Shown: piece after piece, positions 21,690 to 32,143 of the stretch | How positions within the stretch are numbered: the first letter of the stretch is position 1 | How the letters are laid out: each line of letters begins with the position of its first letter | Assembly: GCF_000003605.2 (NCBI RefSeq) | Contig: NW_003116950.1 | Location: 143,821 to 179,004, forward strand | Reading direction: 5' to 3' | Length of the DNA stretch: 35,184 nt | DNA from: Saccoglossus kowalevskii | Lineage: Eukaryota > Hemichordata > Enteropneusta > Harrimaniidae | Program-made: the position numbers and the translations under genes | The notes under the pieces: model-generated | The model's input: only the letters and a program-made list of their open reading frames with translations | Told to the model about the DNA's origin: nothing | The model's database searches: none

Positions 21690-23083
21690 GGTTTAGTGAC
21701 GTACGTACTTGCACGGTTGAACAAAGCGTGTCACTACGTCCTTTCAATATATATAATAGTGTAGCGAAAGGTGTCAGCAACAACGGTTGAAATAATAACA
21801 GCCGTGTACCAAGTAAACAACTGGGCTGGCCATGCAAATTGCGTTCCCAATGACGCCATTGCTCAATCCCGTGGCCGAAGAGCCACACTTTTTGAACTGT
21901 TTCAAATTTTAATTAATTAGATACACTAGTATCATTGCCATAACAATGTAATCATCACCACTCAGTAATATGCGGGTAATGGAAATTGTGACATAACTCT
22001 GAATCGGGGTGATGTTCAATAAACTTAAAAACTGTTGAAATATATTTTGAACTTTAAATATGGTTCTACAACGTGTAATCGCCAACGGGGTAGCGTGGGT
22101 CACCCAACAAATCAGGCGACCGGTCACAGAAAAAGATGGGAGGATTCTGAATATGATTTCTTGGAGTAACGAAATAACAATGTGGTCAAACAACACAAAA
22201 GTGTTCATACGTAACTGTATTCCACACACACATTCAGTGCAATACCATTAAACCTGTTTCAAGACTTAATAACAATTGGACAAACAAGATACGATAACAT
22301 ATGCAATGTCGGGCATAAATAGTTAGATAAATCTTCCCTGTGAGTCCCTGTGGTTATGTATACTTGAGTAGCGATGTTTGTGACCAGGATAACACTGATT
22401 CTAATTGTCATTGGTTAGACAGTGATATAATCTAGCATTGAATAATATTAATAACGCCAAAATATGATATTTATGCTAAATTTTCCGATACTAATTTAGC
22501 TTAGCAAACATAATCAATTGTAGGCTGCTAGATGATTCTAGAATGAGTGATAGAATAGTTAATAACGACTTGTCATTCAATGTCGACTTTAACTATGAAG
22601 ATATCTGGTATTATAAATATGTTTTATTGAATTCTTATGATAAATGGTTGCTATGCAACACTCACGTGACTATATTAAATATTTATACATGTATTATGAT
22701 AAATACAATAAAATAATTCAAAACTGAGATTGTTCATCAACTTTGAGTCTTTGTTATTATTAAACGCAAAATTCCGCAAAGGTAGTGATATTAAAAATGA
22801 AAATAAAATGAATTTACCCCAATAATTTGAAGTATCCGTGTAGTAAAAACACTCTCATACCAAATAACTATCATGTTAGAAAGACGTTTACTATTCAGTG
22901 GAGTGTTCCAAGCGTGGACAGATCAAACGAAAATGAATTAAATTAATTTAATTTTATGAGGGTTTGTGTATTAATTGTTTTATTTTAATTTTATTAATAC
23001 GGGCTCAATTAATGACACAAATCATGAATATTAATTGTTCCTTTACACAAATTAAGTTGATTGTACAATGCATGCTGGTGGAA

Positions 23084-23115
23084 ATCACGTCTTTTTGCGT
23101 GAGTGAGTATATATT
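23084..23115 (+). promoter_or_regulatory. Copy 3 core promoter: TATA box plus CRE-like half site
   Basis: TATATATT at 23108-23115 lies 54 nt before the ATG. A TCACGTC element sits at 23085-23091, where copies 2 and 4 have TGACGT. About 85 bp from here to the ATG aligns with the copy 2 promoter, including the leader ending AAAGAACC before the ATG. Confidence 0.6.
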
Positions 23116-23168
23116 AGGATTCATACAGCATTTTACTCACTTGTTCGCTTCCTTGTTCACAAAGAACC

Positions 23169-24282
23169 ATGTCAGCACCGGCAACATTAGACTGTTACGA
23201 GAGCGCCAAGGCATTTTGCTTGGACACCTATCTTAAAGAATATTACCCTGATTTAGACAAATCCACTGGAAAGGCACCGGTCAATAGATTTTTACTGGAC
23301 AGTCTGCACGACATTTTCAGTTCTTGTAAGTGTAATTAAACTTGGTGGCTTCGTGTATGCCATGAATTATATTTATTGTATGTTCTATTCAATAGTAAAT
23401 TCATATTAGGATATTCACATGGGCTTTGGACATACAGATAATCACCTCTGAAATCTAATCAACTGATTTTTTTACATTTTTACTAGAGGGGATATCTGGT
23501 AATCGTCTGATTGACATTGGTGCTGGGCCATGCGTTTATCAATTCATCTCAGCATGTACAAAGTTCAATAAAATTATTGCGACTGATATTGATAAAGAAA
23601 ACCAAGACGCTATACAACGCTGGGTGAATGAAGATGCTGGTGCCTTTGAATGGAAATCATACATGAAATATGTGTGTGAACTAGAAGGACATCAGTAAGT
23701 AGAACATATTTTATTTTATAATATACACGCATATGAACCGATTACAGTAGCACTTCAGATTGTACTTTTCATTACATGACAACCAGCCTTATCTGCCAAG
23801 ATTACAGGTATATATATTACGTGAGATTGGTCACTTATCTAAGGTAATTTTTTTCTATTTATAACAGAAATATAGTGGATCGAGAAAATAAATTGCGTAA
23901 AGCAATAACGGATGTCGCTTATTGCGACATAACTAAACAGTATCCAGTTGGTACGAGTGATTCGCCACGCTACGACTGTGTGCTGACAGGCTTTTGCATC
24001 GAAGCCGTTGCCAATAGCCGACAACAATGGGCACAATACGTGAAGAATGCGTCAAATCTTCTAAACAGTGGTGGATGGTTTGTACAAATTTCCATGCCAG
24101 CTGATTATTACGGGGTTGGAGACAAGCGGTTGCACTGTTTCAAGGTTGATGAGAAATTTCTGCTAAAGTCATTAAAGGATGCCGGACTCGTCGTTGAGAA
24201 AACGTATCACACTAAACACACTACTACGTGTAACTATATGAACTATGAATTCACAATGGTGATGATAGCTCGAAAGATTTAG
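23169..24282 (+). CDS. NNMT/PNMT/INMT-family N-methyltransferase, copy 3; stop codon formed at the exon 1-2 junction
   Basis: Exons are 23169-23325, 23487-23694 and 23868-24282, with introns of 161 and 173 bp. All exon lengths match copies 2 and 4. The protein has YLKEYY, LIDIGAGPCVYQ, YVCELEG, YCDI and LLNSGGWF, and ends TMVMIARKI. No frameshift or stop lies within any exon. However, the last base of exon 1 is T (G in the other copies) and exon 2 opens with AG, so the GTAAGT donor and its phase-1 acceptor make codon 53 a TAG. A weak donor at 23320 (GTTCTT) would restore the frame by dropping two codons. Residues aligned with NNMT Asp197 and Ser213 are S197 and C212. It is therefore either a very young pseudogene, an alternatively spliced gene, or a sequence error. 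It shares its core promoter with copies 2 and 4. Confidence 0.78.
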
Positions 24283-24774
24283 TGATGATATCATAATAGC
24301 CATTCACCTACATCATATTAGTTGATTGAGTAGTACAGTAGTCTTCGTTCTTTCATTATTTTGTTTACTGTGTTTTGTGTTGTGAAAGTAATATTTGGTC
24401 AATGTTATACAATAGTCAATAGACGCATCTCATGGTGGTCAATATTGTTGAATTGTAGTATATTTAAAGTCAATAACGTATTCAATCCACCAAGCTACAA
24501 GTGTTGAACAGTGTGGGAAACTTACCACTTGCTTATTTGGGTTCGAGTTAAATTTCTTGAAAGTTTATGTATTCCAATCGATTGTGATACGAATCAAATC
24601 GCTGTGCCGCATCATTGGTGTGACCGGCGTTTACAATTGTCATTATTTGCTTGGATTTTAAACACGAATGTCTAATAAGTTTTCTTCACTGATATTTCGC
24701 GTTTATTTAGTATGTCAATATCATATATACTAACTTTAGTGACAGGGTAGATGAATAACGATTAACTTCATATT

Positions 24775-24844
24775 AATAAAACTCTGTATTGCACTGTATT
24801 GTACTGTGATTGTTGTTGTTACTGGTGAAGTGAAATAAAATAAA
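24775..24844 (+). terminator. Candidate polyadenylation region for copy 3
   Basis: AATAAA occurs at 24775-24780, followed within 50 nt by a GT-rich tract (tgtgattgttgttgttac). Two overlapping AATAAA hexamers follow at 24834-24844. Use of the first would give a 3' UTR of about 500 nt. I found no equally clear signal for the other copies. Confidence 0.4.
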
Positions 24845-27442
24845 ATACGATCGCGGAATAACAATGGGCATATGAGTATCGATTTTTGAACCTACAAAAT
24901 ACAGTTTTCTATATATTTTGAAGCATGCCGTAGATTATTTCGGCAGATCTTGCTGGTAGTTTGTTGACACACGTTAACCTGAAGATTCCCGAACGCACTC
25001 ACATTTACCTTCTTCGTGTGTTTCGTAATGTCATTCTAGTGCCAAACGCACAGGCGCCTAGTTTTACATCTAACCGGAAACTGAATCTGTGTGTTTTGAC
25101 CATTCGATCGTCGTTGTTTCTGTTCAAATCGGTCATTTTTTGTACTCACGCAACTAAGCGATTGAAATCATTGCATACTAATATTCAATGGAAGTTTTAA
25201 TGAAGCATACATTTTTGCTATCTCTATTTTTGTTTGGTTCATAATTACAGATGTTTTGTCGAATTTATTTTTATTATTCAACCAAGAAAAAAAACGAACT
25301 ACGACCCAACTAATATTATTGTGTCCATCACTTTTCAAGGTACAGTGTTTTGGTATATATCCAATGCCGTCTTTGCCAATAGAATTAAAACATTTTCTTC
25401 CCCTTCAAAACTACGTATGTTGGCGGTACAAGGCTATTAAAGCGGGACACTAACTGCAATGAGATCAGGCTGTTAATAATAGAAGTGCGCCGTCTATAAA
25501 CATGTTGTAAACAAAGTGATTCCATAAGTTGATCTTGTTACTCACTTTTGTCAAAAGTTCAGTATAAGTTATGTAATTCTCAAGATAATCACCCAAATGT
25601 TTGACCCTTGACCCCATACTGTTGCATTTGATATTAAGGGAAGGGTACGACCTACCCATAATCCTTCCGATTTTTGAAGATTGATTTTGGTGTTTGCTCA
25701 TAAAAATGTAGCCAGTGAGCAAGGGAACTGAACCCCTTCTTGCGAGTAATTAAAAATGCTACGTCGTCATTGTAAGCAGTGAGTGAATCTAAGCAGGCAG
25801 TATGTATGAGCATGGCTTTATTGTAGCATTACAGACACGTTTACGCAAAACGGAACTTGGAATGTTTTCAAATTACGTCACCCAGTCGCGTTCCTTCCGG
25901 CCGACAAAACCCGCTCAAATGGAACAATATGGCGATTACTAGTTACCTGCGTCCTACCTGCCATTCGCAAAGGACGCCGGGAACCAGCGAATTGTTAGGT
26001 CTGAGGTATTTTCATCATTCCTGATATTATGAAGTTTTGCTCGAATAGCTATGACGTAGAGGGCAGTGGACATTGAACAAGCTTGCCTCCTGCCCGGGCT
26101 ACTGTACTGGGTGTAGTGAGGGCGCAATTAACGCGGACCAGGAAATGGGCATTGGTATATATGAAGCAAGTGTATGAATCGCAACGGTCACCAAAACCAA
26201 TAGCAGAAAGTGTATTAAAAAAATATCCACAACAATGGCCAAGGACGAGTTAGTTAATTCAGTTTGGCAAAGTCAAGTTATCAAGATGAAGATTAGTATT
26301 GTCATGAATGTGTACATACGGGACGCTGCAAGTTTGGTCTGGTTTCAATTTCAAAAATCTGTTTTTCTGTTTCGTATTCATCTTGGGTGAATGCAAAGTA
26401 TTGTTGTGTTAATAATTTAATTTTCTTGCCAATAATCCATCATGTCGGTATATTTACAGTTTTTGCGAAGTGCTTGCCACTGCGCCCAAAAATTCAGCCG
26501 CATAGACGCGTAAAGCATCACACAGGGCTGTTGTTGTTACTACCACCATTGGCGAAGTTGATGTGGACAACAGAATGATCGGAAAAGTCTAACGCACCAT
26601 TACTTATATCGATTTATTTCGCTAACACGTTTTGAAATCTAAAGCAATGTTGACATTAAATGTACCGCCTTTAATTGTGGACCAAAACACAGCTATTTGG
26701 TATCATATGCCGCTGCTGAGTTAGAAATAGCGATGTAATTTGCAGTAGAAAATTGAATTTGTGAATTAAATATTGTTTTTCGGTTGAATCAAATAACATT
26801 AATTTTTCACTGTTATTGTCCACGGAATAAGCCACAAATAATACTTGTCAATCGTAAGAAAGTAGTACATAGTTTGAGTGGTAAACACTTAACCTTACAA
26901 AGCATATTAAACCTGACAACAATTTTAAACCCGAGGTAAAATGTTATGTTCAGTGAGTAATTGATTAAAAGAAAACGAAAACATGAAACAATACTCAACA
27001 GAAACGCGGCGGTACCCGATTAGACAAAGTAGGCTTCAAGTCATTCAAACAACTGCTGTGCATTTTTATGAAAATTTGAGGGAAGTTTTAAAATGACCCC
27101 ATAGCTTATTGATGTGCTTGACACAATTAATTTGATATGTTCGTACATTAGATCGTTAGTCTGTGAACATTTTCCAGAAAACATTATTGAAAATAAAACT
27201 CGTTGGCAAAGTCTAGTTTAAACTAATACCTTCTTTAGACTATAGTCTGTACTAGTAGAGAGAATGTGTTTCAACCCAAATTATCATTCGCCAGCTTCGT
27301 CCTAGTTTTGATACGTCACGGTGTAAATGTGGGTCTGACGTATTGTTATTTAATTTGACATAATATGGTTTTGGAAATGAAAATACGGTAATACCTGTTT
27401 TCATAATTTGTACATACCGGTGGTACATAAATCGTAAATTCG
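24845..27442. other. Intergenic spacer between copies 3 and 4, left part
   Basis: No gene recognised. Open frames of 79 codons (24961-25200) and 85 codons (25722-25465, minus) carry no known motif. A GC-richer patch at about 25860-25945 has a TTACGTCA site, a CTTCCGG (ETS-type) site and an AATATGGCG (YY1-like) site, which would fit a TATA-less promoter, but no exon follows. Confidence 0.3.
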
Positions 27443-27672
27443 GTTGATTTTAGGGTCGATATATCCGACACAGAGGGCGCCGTGCTGTCAAATCATCTGT
27501 GGCTTATGGGCGAAGATTAGCATCAATTATACTATATTTTACACCCGGGATTTTTACTTTTTGCTTCTTTTTAAAATTACTCTTCTGAACGATCATGGTA
27601 AAACCATAAATCACGTTCAGTCTATTTTCAATAGATTTAGAATTTTTCAACTGCTTTGATGTTTTCGCTCAA
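27443..27672 (+). repeat. Dispersed repeat D, copy b
   Basis: Partner of 16145-16362 in the same orientation, with the same cacagagggcgcc block near 27469-27481. An open frame of 71 codons overlapping it is not supported as a gene. Confidence 0.7.
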
Positions 27673-28594
27673 CCTAGTACTGGACATAGAGTGACATAAC
27701 TCATGATATTTTCACTTCTATAAAAATAATCATCGGATAACCCACGTGCTGGTATGATAATACTGAATATTTGTTGTTATTGTTTTTAGGTCACCCCATT
27801 AAATGCGTTAGAGTTCATCCAAAAACACTAAAGATTAAATAAATAAATATAAATATGCTGGTGGATTCACAATGACGTATATATAATGAGTGAAAGGCCG
27901 GGCAAGGTGGTGTAAAAACACAAGCATAATATATTAGGGAAATTATAACCGTTACAAAAGCATTTTCGACATCTCGGTCAGCCTCTTTTCACATAGAAGT
28001 CCGCGACAATAGTACTGCTGTTCTTAAAGCAGTAAACTAAAGCACTAAACTGACTATCGTACACGTGTGTGACGCAACGTATTTTTTTTGTTATCTCATT
28101 ATTCTGCACATACTATGTCAACCATCACATTATTTATCAGGGGTTGCCCTGACTGGACCTGCCTTTTATCAAAATTTACATATTTTTGGGAACGAATGTC
28201 CGGGTATTTTCACCGCCTGGCAGCACCACCGACGGAAAAAAACGTCCGAAAACTTAAAAAAATTGCCCTTTGGGACATTTGTTGAAACTCACCCGAATAT
28301 CGTACAATATATAAACTTAGTTTTTCTTGATTATCTCAAAATTTTGTTTGTGCTGTTTTCCCGACTTTAGCTGGCTTCACCGGCTCTTAGAGCGGCGTCC
28401 CACAGCAGCTCGCCCAGGGCGTATAGAGATACATGGTAGAGTGGTGGGCGTCTAAAAAACGTTCTGTGACCTAGCCCGCCCCGAGAATACGTTGCTTGGA
28501 ACTGGAGATTGTACAACTCAGATTCGAATAATACAAATTGTTGACGGCATTTCACTTGTAATGTAATTGTATTTACATTGATACATGTCTATGT
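27673..28594. other. Intergenic spacer between copies 3 and 4, right part
   Basis: No gene recognised. A 101-codon frame (28065-28370) and an overlapping 65-codon frame occupy different frames with no domain. A GC-rich patch at 28370-28490 has a weak tRNA A-box-like string but no cloverleaf. Confidence 0.3.
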
Positions 28595-28623
28595 ACACTC
28601 ATTACAGCCATATACTATAACAA

Positions 28624-28667
28624 TGCAAAAACAAACAAAAAACAAAAAAAAACAAAAAAAAACAAAC
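28624..28667 (+). repeat. A-rich simple repeat
   Basis: CAAAAACAAACAAAAAAC-type low-complexity tract. The matching place in the copy 2 block (near 18692) has a short run of A only. Confidence 0.8.
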
Positions 28668-29183
28668 ATACTTATCATACCAGGAATGCAGAATCCTCAG
28701 TAATTGAAGACAATAAATGGCTCATTCTGGACCCATCCAGCATGCTACAGTAATTGTGTTTGCTGAGCTAAACCGATGTTCAGAATACATTTGATTATAT
28801 AACATTGAATAATAAATCATTAAGTTATAAACGGGTATCAATAAATGTAAACTAATATAATTGATAAACAATAACAACCAAGAAGGGCAATGTAATTGAT
28901 TCTTAAATAGTGACAGTTGAATTTCTAATAAATATAGTCCATCAAATTAACAATATAAACCTACACTTTAAATATACCACAAGACTACGATATAGTCCTG
29001 ATGAAATGAGTTTGGCGATTATTCATACAGGTTTACAATTTAATTGGCTTTTGCTTACTTCAAACAATGATACATTATGTTGTTGTTTTTGAACGTACAT
29101 GCAATAAAACACGTAGTGCAACTTTTCCTGGTTCATTGATACAGTAAATATTTGAAACTGCAATATGGTAAATGAAATTGCTA

Positions 29184-30886
29184 TTATAGTTTTCTTGCTA
29201 AAACCACCATTGTGAATTCATAGTTCATATAGCTACGCGTAGAAGTGTGTTTCGTGAGATAACTTTTCACAACCATGAAGCCAGCCTCCTTTAATGCCTT
29301 TAGTACAAACTCTTCATCAACCTTGAAACATGACATCCGGGTATCTCCAATCATGTAAAAATCAGCTGGCATGCAAAGTTGTACAAACCACCCACCACTC
29401 TTGAGTAGGTTCGACGCATTCTTCAAGTATTGTACCCATTGTTGTTGGCTGTTGATGATGCATTCAATGCAAAAACCTGTCAGCACACAGTCGTAGAGCG
29501 GCGAATCACTCGAACCAACTGGATATTTTTTGGAAAAGTCACAATACGTGACGTTTTGTATTGTTTTACGCATTTGCTTTTCTCGGTCCGCTGTATTTCT
29601 GTTTGAATGGAAAAAAAAACTTAGATAAGTGACATAAACTTTCAGAACCCACTCACAATATAATGCAATCTTGACACAGAATTGTTGTTGGGCTAATAAT
29701 CAACAATCTACAATCTGAAGAGTTATCACTACTGGATTTTTTTATGATGGGGGAAATTCTTCTCCTCTGGGGTTCTCCAACACGTGTCAGGGGGGGGGGA
29801 ATACACGTCTGTCTCTATATCACGTCTGCTTGAGGTACCGGACCGGGAAAGTCACTTAAACTTTACAGTCAAATAGACGCACACAACGAAATACGTTTCA
29901 ATAGCTAACCTTAAGAAGCCACATCGAGAACGCCTCGAGGCGAACTGCCTCGTCGGGGTCTCTGCCCAGCACTGACCAAGACTCTCTCGCCTCGTGGAAT
30001 TCTCTCTCTCTCTCTCTCTTTGACCAAGGGCTCAGACCTTTTATTACAAGTCAAAACTTAACCAATTACAAAACAGTTAAAAGACTCTAAGGCGTGGCCT
30101 TCACACATTCAACTTACACAGCCAATCAAACTAAGTACTGAACACGTCATATCTTTTGATTAATCGTTCACTATATTACTAACTGCAAATACCAACTGTC
30201 AGAAATAGCGGTCCGGATGACAACGGTTATATTAGTTCCAAATCAAGTTAAGTTCCGTCCAGGACCTCGCATGAGCTTAAATGATGACAGATATAACACA
30301 GCCATTCACTAGTAATCAGCTAAATAAGTCGGTCAACGGATACGCAAAAACTAATTCTTGACATTTGTATGAATATCTGTTATAAAATAAAATATGTTCT
30401 ACTTACTGATGTCCTTCTAGTTCACACACATATTTCACGAATGATTTCCATTCAAAGGCACCAGGATCTTCATTCACCCAGCGTTGTATAGCGTCTTGGT
30501 TATCTTTATCTATATCAGTCGCAACAATTTCATTGAACTTTGTACATGCCGAGATGAATTGATAAACGCATGGCCCAGCACCAATGTCAATGAGCCGATT
30601 GCCAGATACTCCCACTAGTAAGAATAAAAAAAAACATTGTGTTATTTGCACATGTAAATATGACATGTTAGCTAAATGTTGAATACATTATGTATTAAAT
30701 ATTTTGCATGGAATACACATAACACTTACCAGAATTGAAAATGTCATGTAGACTGTCAAGTAGAAATATATTGACCAGAGACTCGTCAGAGGATTTGTCT
30801 AAATCTGGGTAATAATGTTTAAGATAGGTGTCCAAACCAAATGCAGCGGTGTCATCGTTACAGTCTAATGTTGCCGGCGATGTCAT
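29184..30886 (-). CDS. NNMT/PNMT/INMT-family N-methyltransferase, copy 4 (three exons)
   Basis: Minus-strand gene of 259 residues. Exons in transcript order are 30886-30730, 30614-30407 and 29598-29184; introns are 115 and 808 bp. Motifs are as in copy 2: YLKHYY, LIDIGAGPCVYQ, an acidic residue in ATDID, YVCELEG, YCDF and LLKSGGWF; the last 80 or so residues are identical to copy 2. C197 and C212 replace the NNMT amide-binding Asp and Ser. Intron 2 is about 620 bp longer than that of copy 2 because of a probable solo LTR (29745-30363). The splice sites around it are intact, so the gene should still be functional. It is tail to tail with copy 3. Likely an active paralogue; substrate unknown. 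Confidence 0.9.
29745..30363 (-). mobile_element. Probable solo LTR in intron 2 of copy 4
   Basis: This 619-bp segment is absent from intron 2 of copy 2; removing it leaves 189 bp against 184 bp there. On the minus strand it starts TGTCAAG and ends CCATCA (TG...CA ends). It holds two inverted CCAAT boxes (30126-30122 and 30066-30062), then TAATAAAAGG as a TATA- or polyA-like element, and a GC-richer downstream part. No coding sequence or second LTR is seen. Flanking target duplications are not clear because both flanks are T-rich. Confidence 0.5.
29997..30021 (+). repeat. (TC)n microsatellite
   Basis: About 11 uninterrupted TC dinucleotides inside the probable solo LTR. Confidence 0.9.
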
Positions 30887-30943
30887 GGTTCTCTATGAAC
30901 AACGAATTGAACAAGTGAATGAAATACTGTGCGATTCTCTCCC

Positions 30944-30970
30944 TATATATACTCATTCAGAAACACGTCA
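30944..30970 (-). promoter_or_regulatory. Copy 4 core promoter: TATA box plus CRE-like site
   Basis: On the minus strand TATATATA (30951-30944) is followed by GGGAGAGAATC and a leader close to that of copy 2. TGACGTGT (30970-30963) is the CRE-like site just upstream. Spacing to the ATG at 30886 is the same as in copy 2. Confidence 0.6.
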
Positions 30971-31265
30971 CTCTCGCGTGTTCCCACCATACATTATACA
31001 GACGGGCAATTTTGCGGGTAGCGTGAAATCTATTAATACACATTAATCACGTATTATTGCGCATTAAATGATTCATGTAAGTTACAGGGGAACGTTGACA
31101 CATGATATATAATTTGTGTATAATGGTCTGAACTCTGTAACATCGGTTCAAATGTCCTTCTAATTGTTAAATATGACTGTTTGTTTTGCTTTTATTTAAA
31201 GGGTATTTTCAAAAAACCCTATGTTGACATATCGTAACACAATTCATGACATATCTAAAAAAAAT

Positions 31266-32070
31266 TGTCTGCTGTAGATACTTGAATAAACATAACAGCA
31301 ACTAGTAGATAAATTAATATTGTGAATTTCCCTAAAATTATATTTTGTTTACTGTAAAACCATTTATTTTTACTGGCATTTAATTTCACTAATTTGATGT
31401 TTTGAGTGATTTCATTAGGTTTTAATTTCACGAACTTGAAAGGAAAACAATGAGATGTATTCTTATTCGAATTTTACATATCAACGGATATATCGAAATT
31501 AAATCGTTCTCCGTACGGTCACATTTCTGAAATTCACCCCTTACCCACATACCGGCAATATGTGACCATCGAAGGAGACTTTTTCTCTTTGAAAAAACGT
31601 AACGGTGAGTGTTTTCATCCCCACAATACGATGATACCAAGAGAGATGTAATTTGTATGATGAATGTTGTGTCAATGTATATGTAAATCCTGTTTATTTT
31701 CAGTTATTTATGTCAATCCTTGAAATTCATCAAGTTCAATGAATTTCATCACTTTTTTACATACAGAGGTGACGCAACGGCCTGGCTGAATTGTGGTTTC
31801 ATCTGTGACACACGAATCAGCATGCGTTGATATGTCATTACTCATATATCTATTTCCCCAAATGCAACACCGCAATGACGTGAATGCAAAGGCAGTCTGT
31901 TAAGGTTCGCCTGTTAACAGGGAATCTTGCGTCCGTGCATGTGCATGCCCTTGGATGGGAATATTGTTAGTAACTTTGGGGAGTATAATGTCATACCAAG
32001 GCGGCATTTTGGTAGTTAATTAATTAAATGGATGTGCTTTTCTGACAGGAAGGAAGTTGACTTTGATCGA
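31266..32070. other. Intergenic; includes a decayed common repeat
   Basis: At about 31352-31440 the string ctgtaaaaccatttattttt, followed by repeated taatttcac blocks, resembles a widespread short non-autonomous repeat type seen in many invertebrate genomes. No gene is supported; a 70-codon minus-strand frame at 31640-31428 has no known motif. Confidence 0.3.
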
Positions 32071-32143
32071 TAAAAAGCAAAAAAAAAAAAAAAAAAAAAA
32101 TCACTCCCAAGTGCCCACGAACCTGCATCTCTACTATAAAGGT
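32071..32143 (+). repeat. Dispersed repeat E, copy a, with 22-A tract
   Basis: taaaaagc, a run of 22 A (32079-32100), then tcactcccaagtgcccac and aacctgcatctctac. It matches 34859-34912 in the same orientation. Confidence 0.75.

Larger units (their letters stand above)
20731..23080. other. Spacer between head-to-head copies 2 and 3
   Basis: No gene recognised. It holds a GC-richer patch with a TATA-like box and a 14-bp palindrome (about 20880-21180), and a near-perfect 23-bp palindrome (21667-21689). Open frames of 99 codons (21888-21589, minus) and 106 codons (22229-21909, minus) have no recognisable domain, and I do not support them. Confidence 0.4.
28595..31265 (-). repeat. Segmental duplication block containing copy 4
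   Basis: Partner of 18655-20730. It is longer mainly because of the probable solo LTR in intron 2, plus a short insert upstream of the promoter (around 30981-31015) and an A-rich expansion at 28624-28667. Confidence 0.8.

Noticed and set aside
21589-22229. Two minus-strand open frames of 99 and 106 codons
   Set aside because: No motif, no splice or promoter context, and they end in different frames; consistent with chance.
24535-24560. B-box-like GGTTCGAGTT near 24540
   Set aside because: No A box or cloverleaf upstream; the T stem relies on G-T pairs.
28065-28370. 101-codon plus-strand frame with an overlapping 65-codon frame
   Set aside because: Two frames are open at once with no recognised domain; no supporting signals.
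28430-28530. tRNA-like A box (TGGTAGAGTGG) with a B-box-like AGATTCGAATA about 80 bp later
   Set aside because: Spacing is too long, and no acceptor, anticodon or T stems fold; at best a decayed SINE.
32079-32100. 22-A tract as the tail of a retroposed gene
   Set aside because: The same boundary recurs in repeat E at 34859 with a shorter tract and the same sequence after it, so it is part of a dispersed repeat and not a gene's tail.
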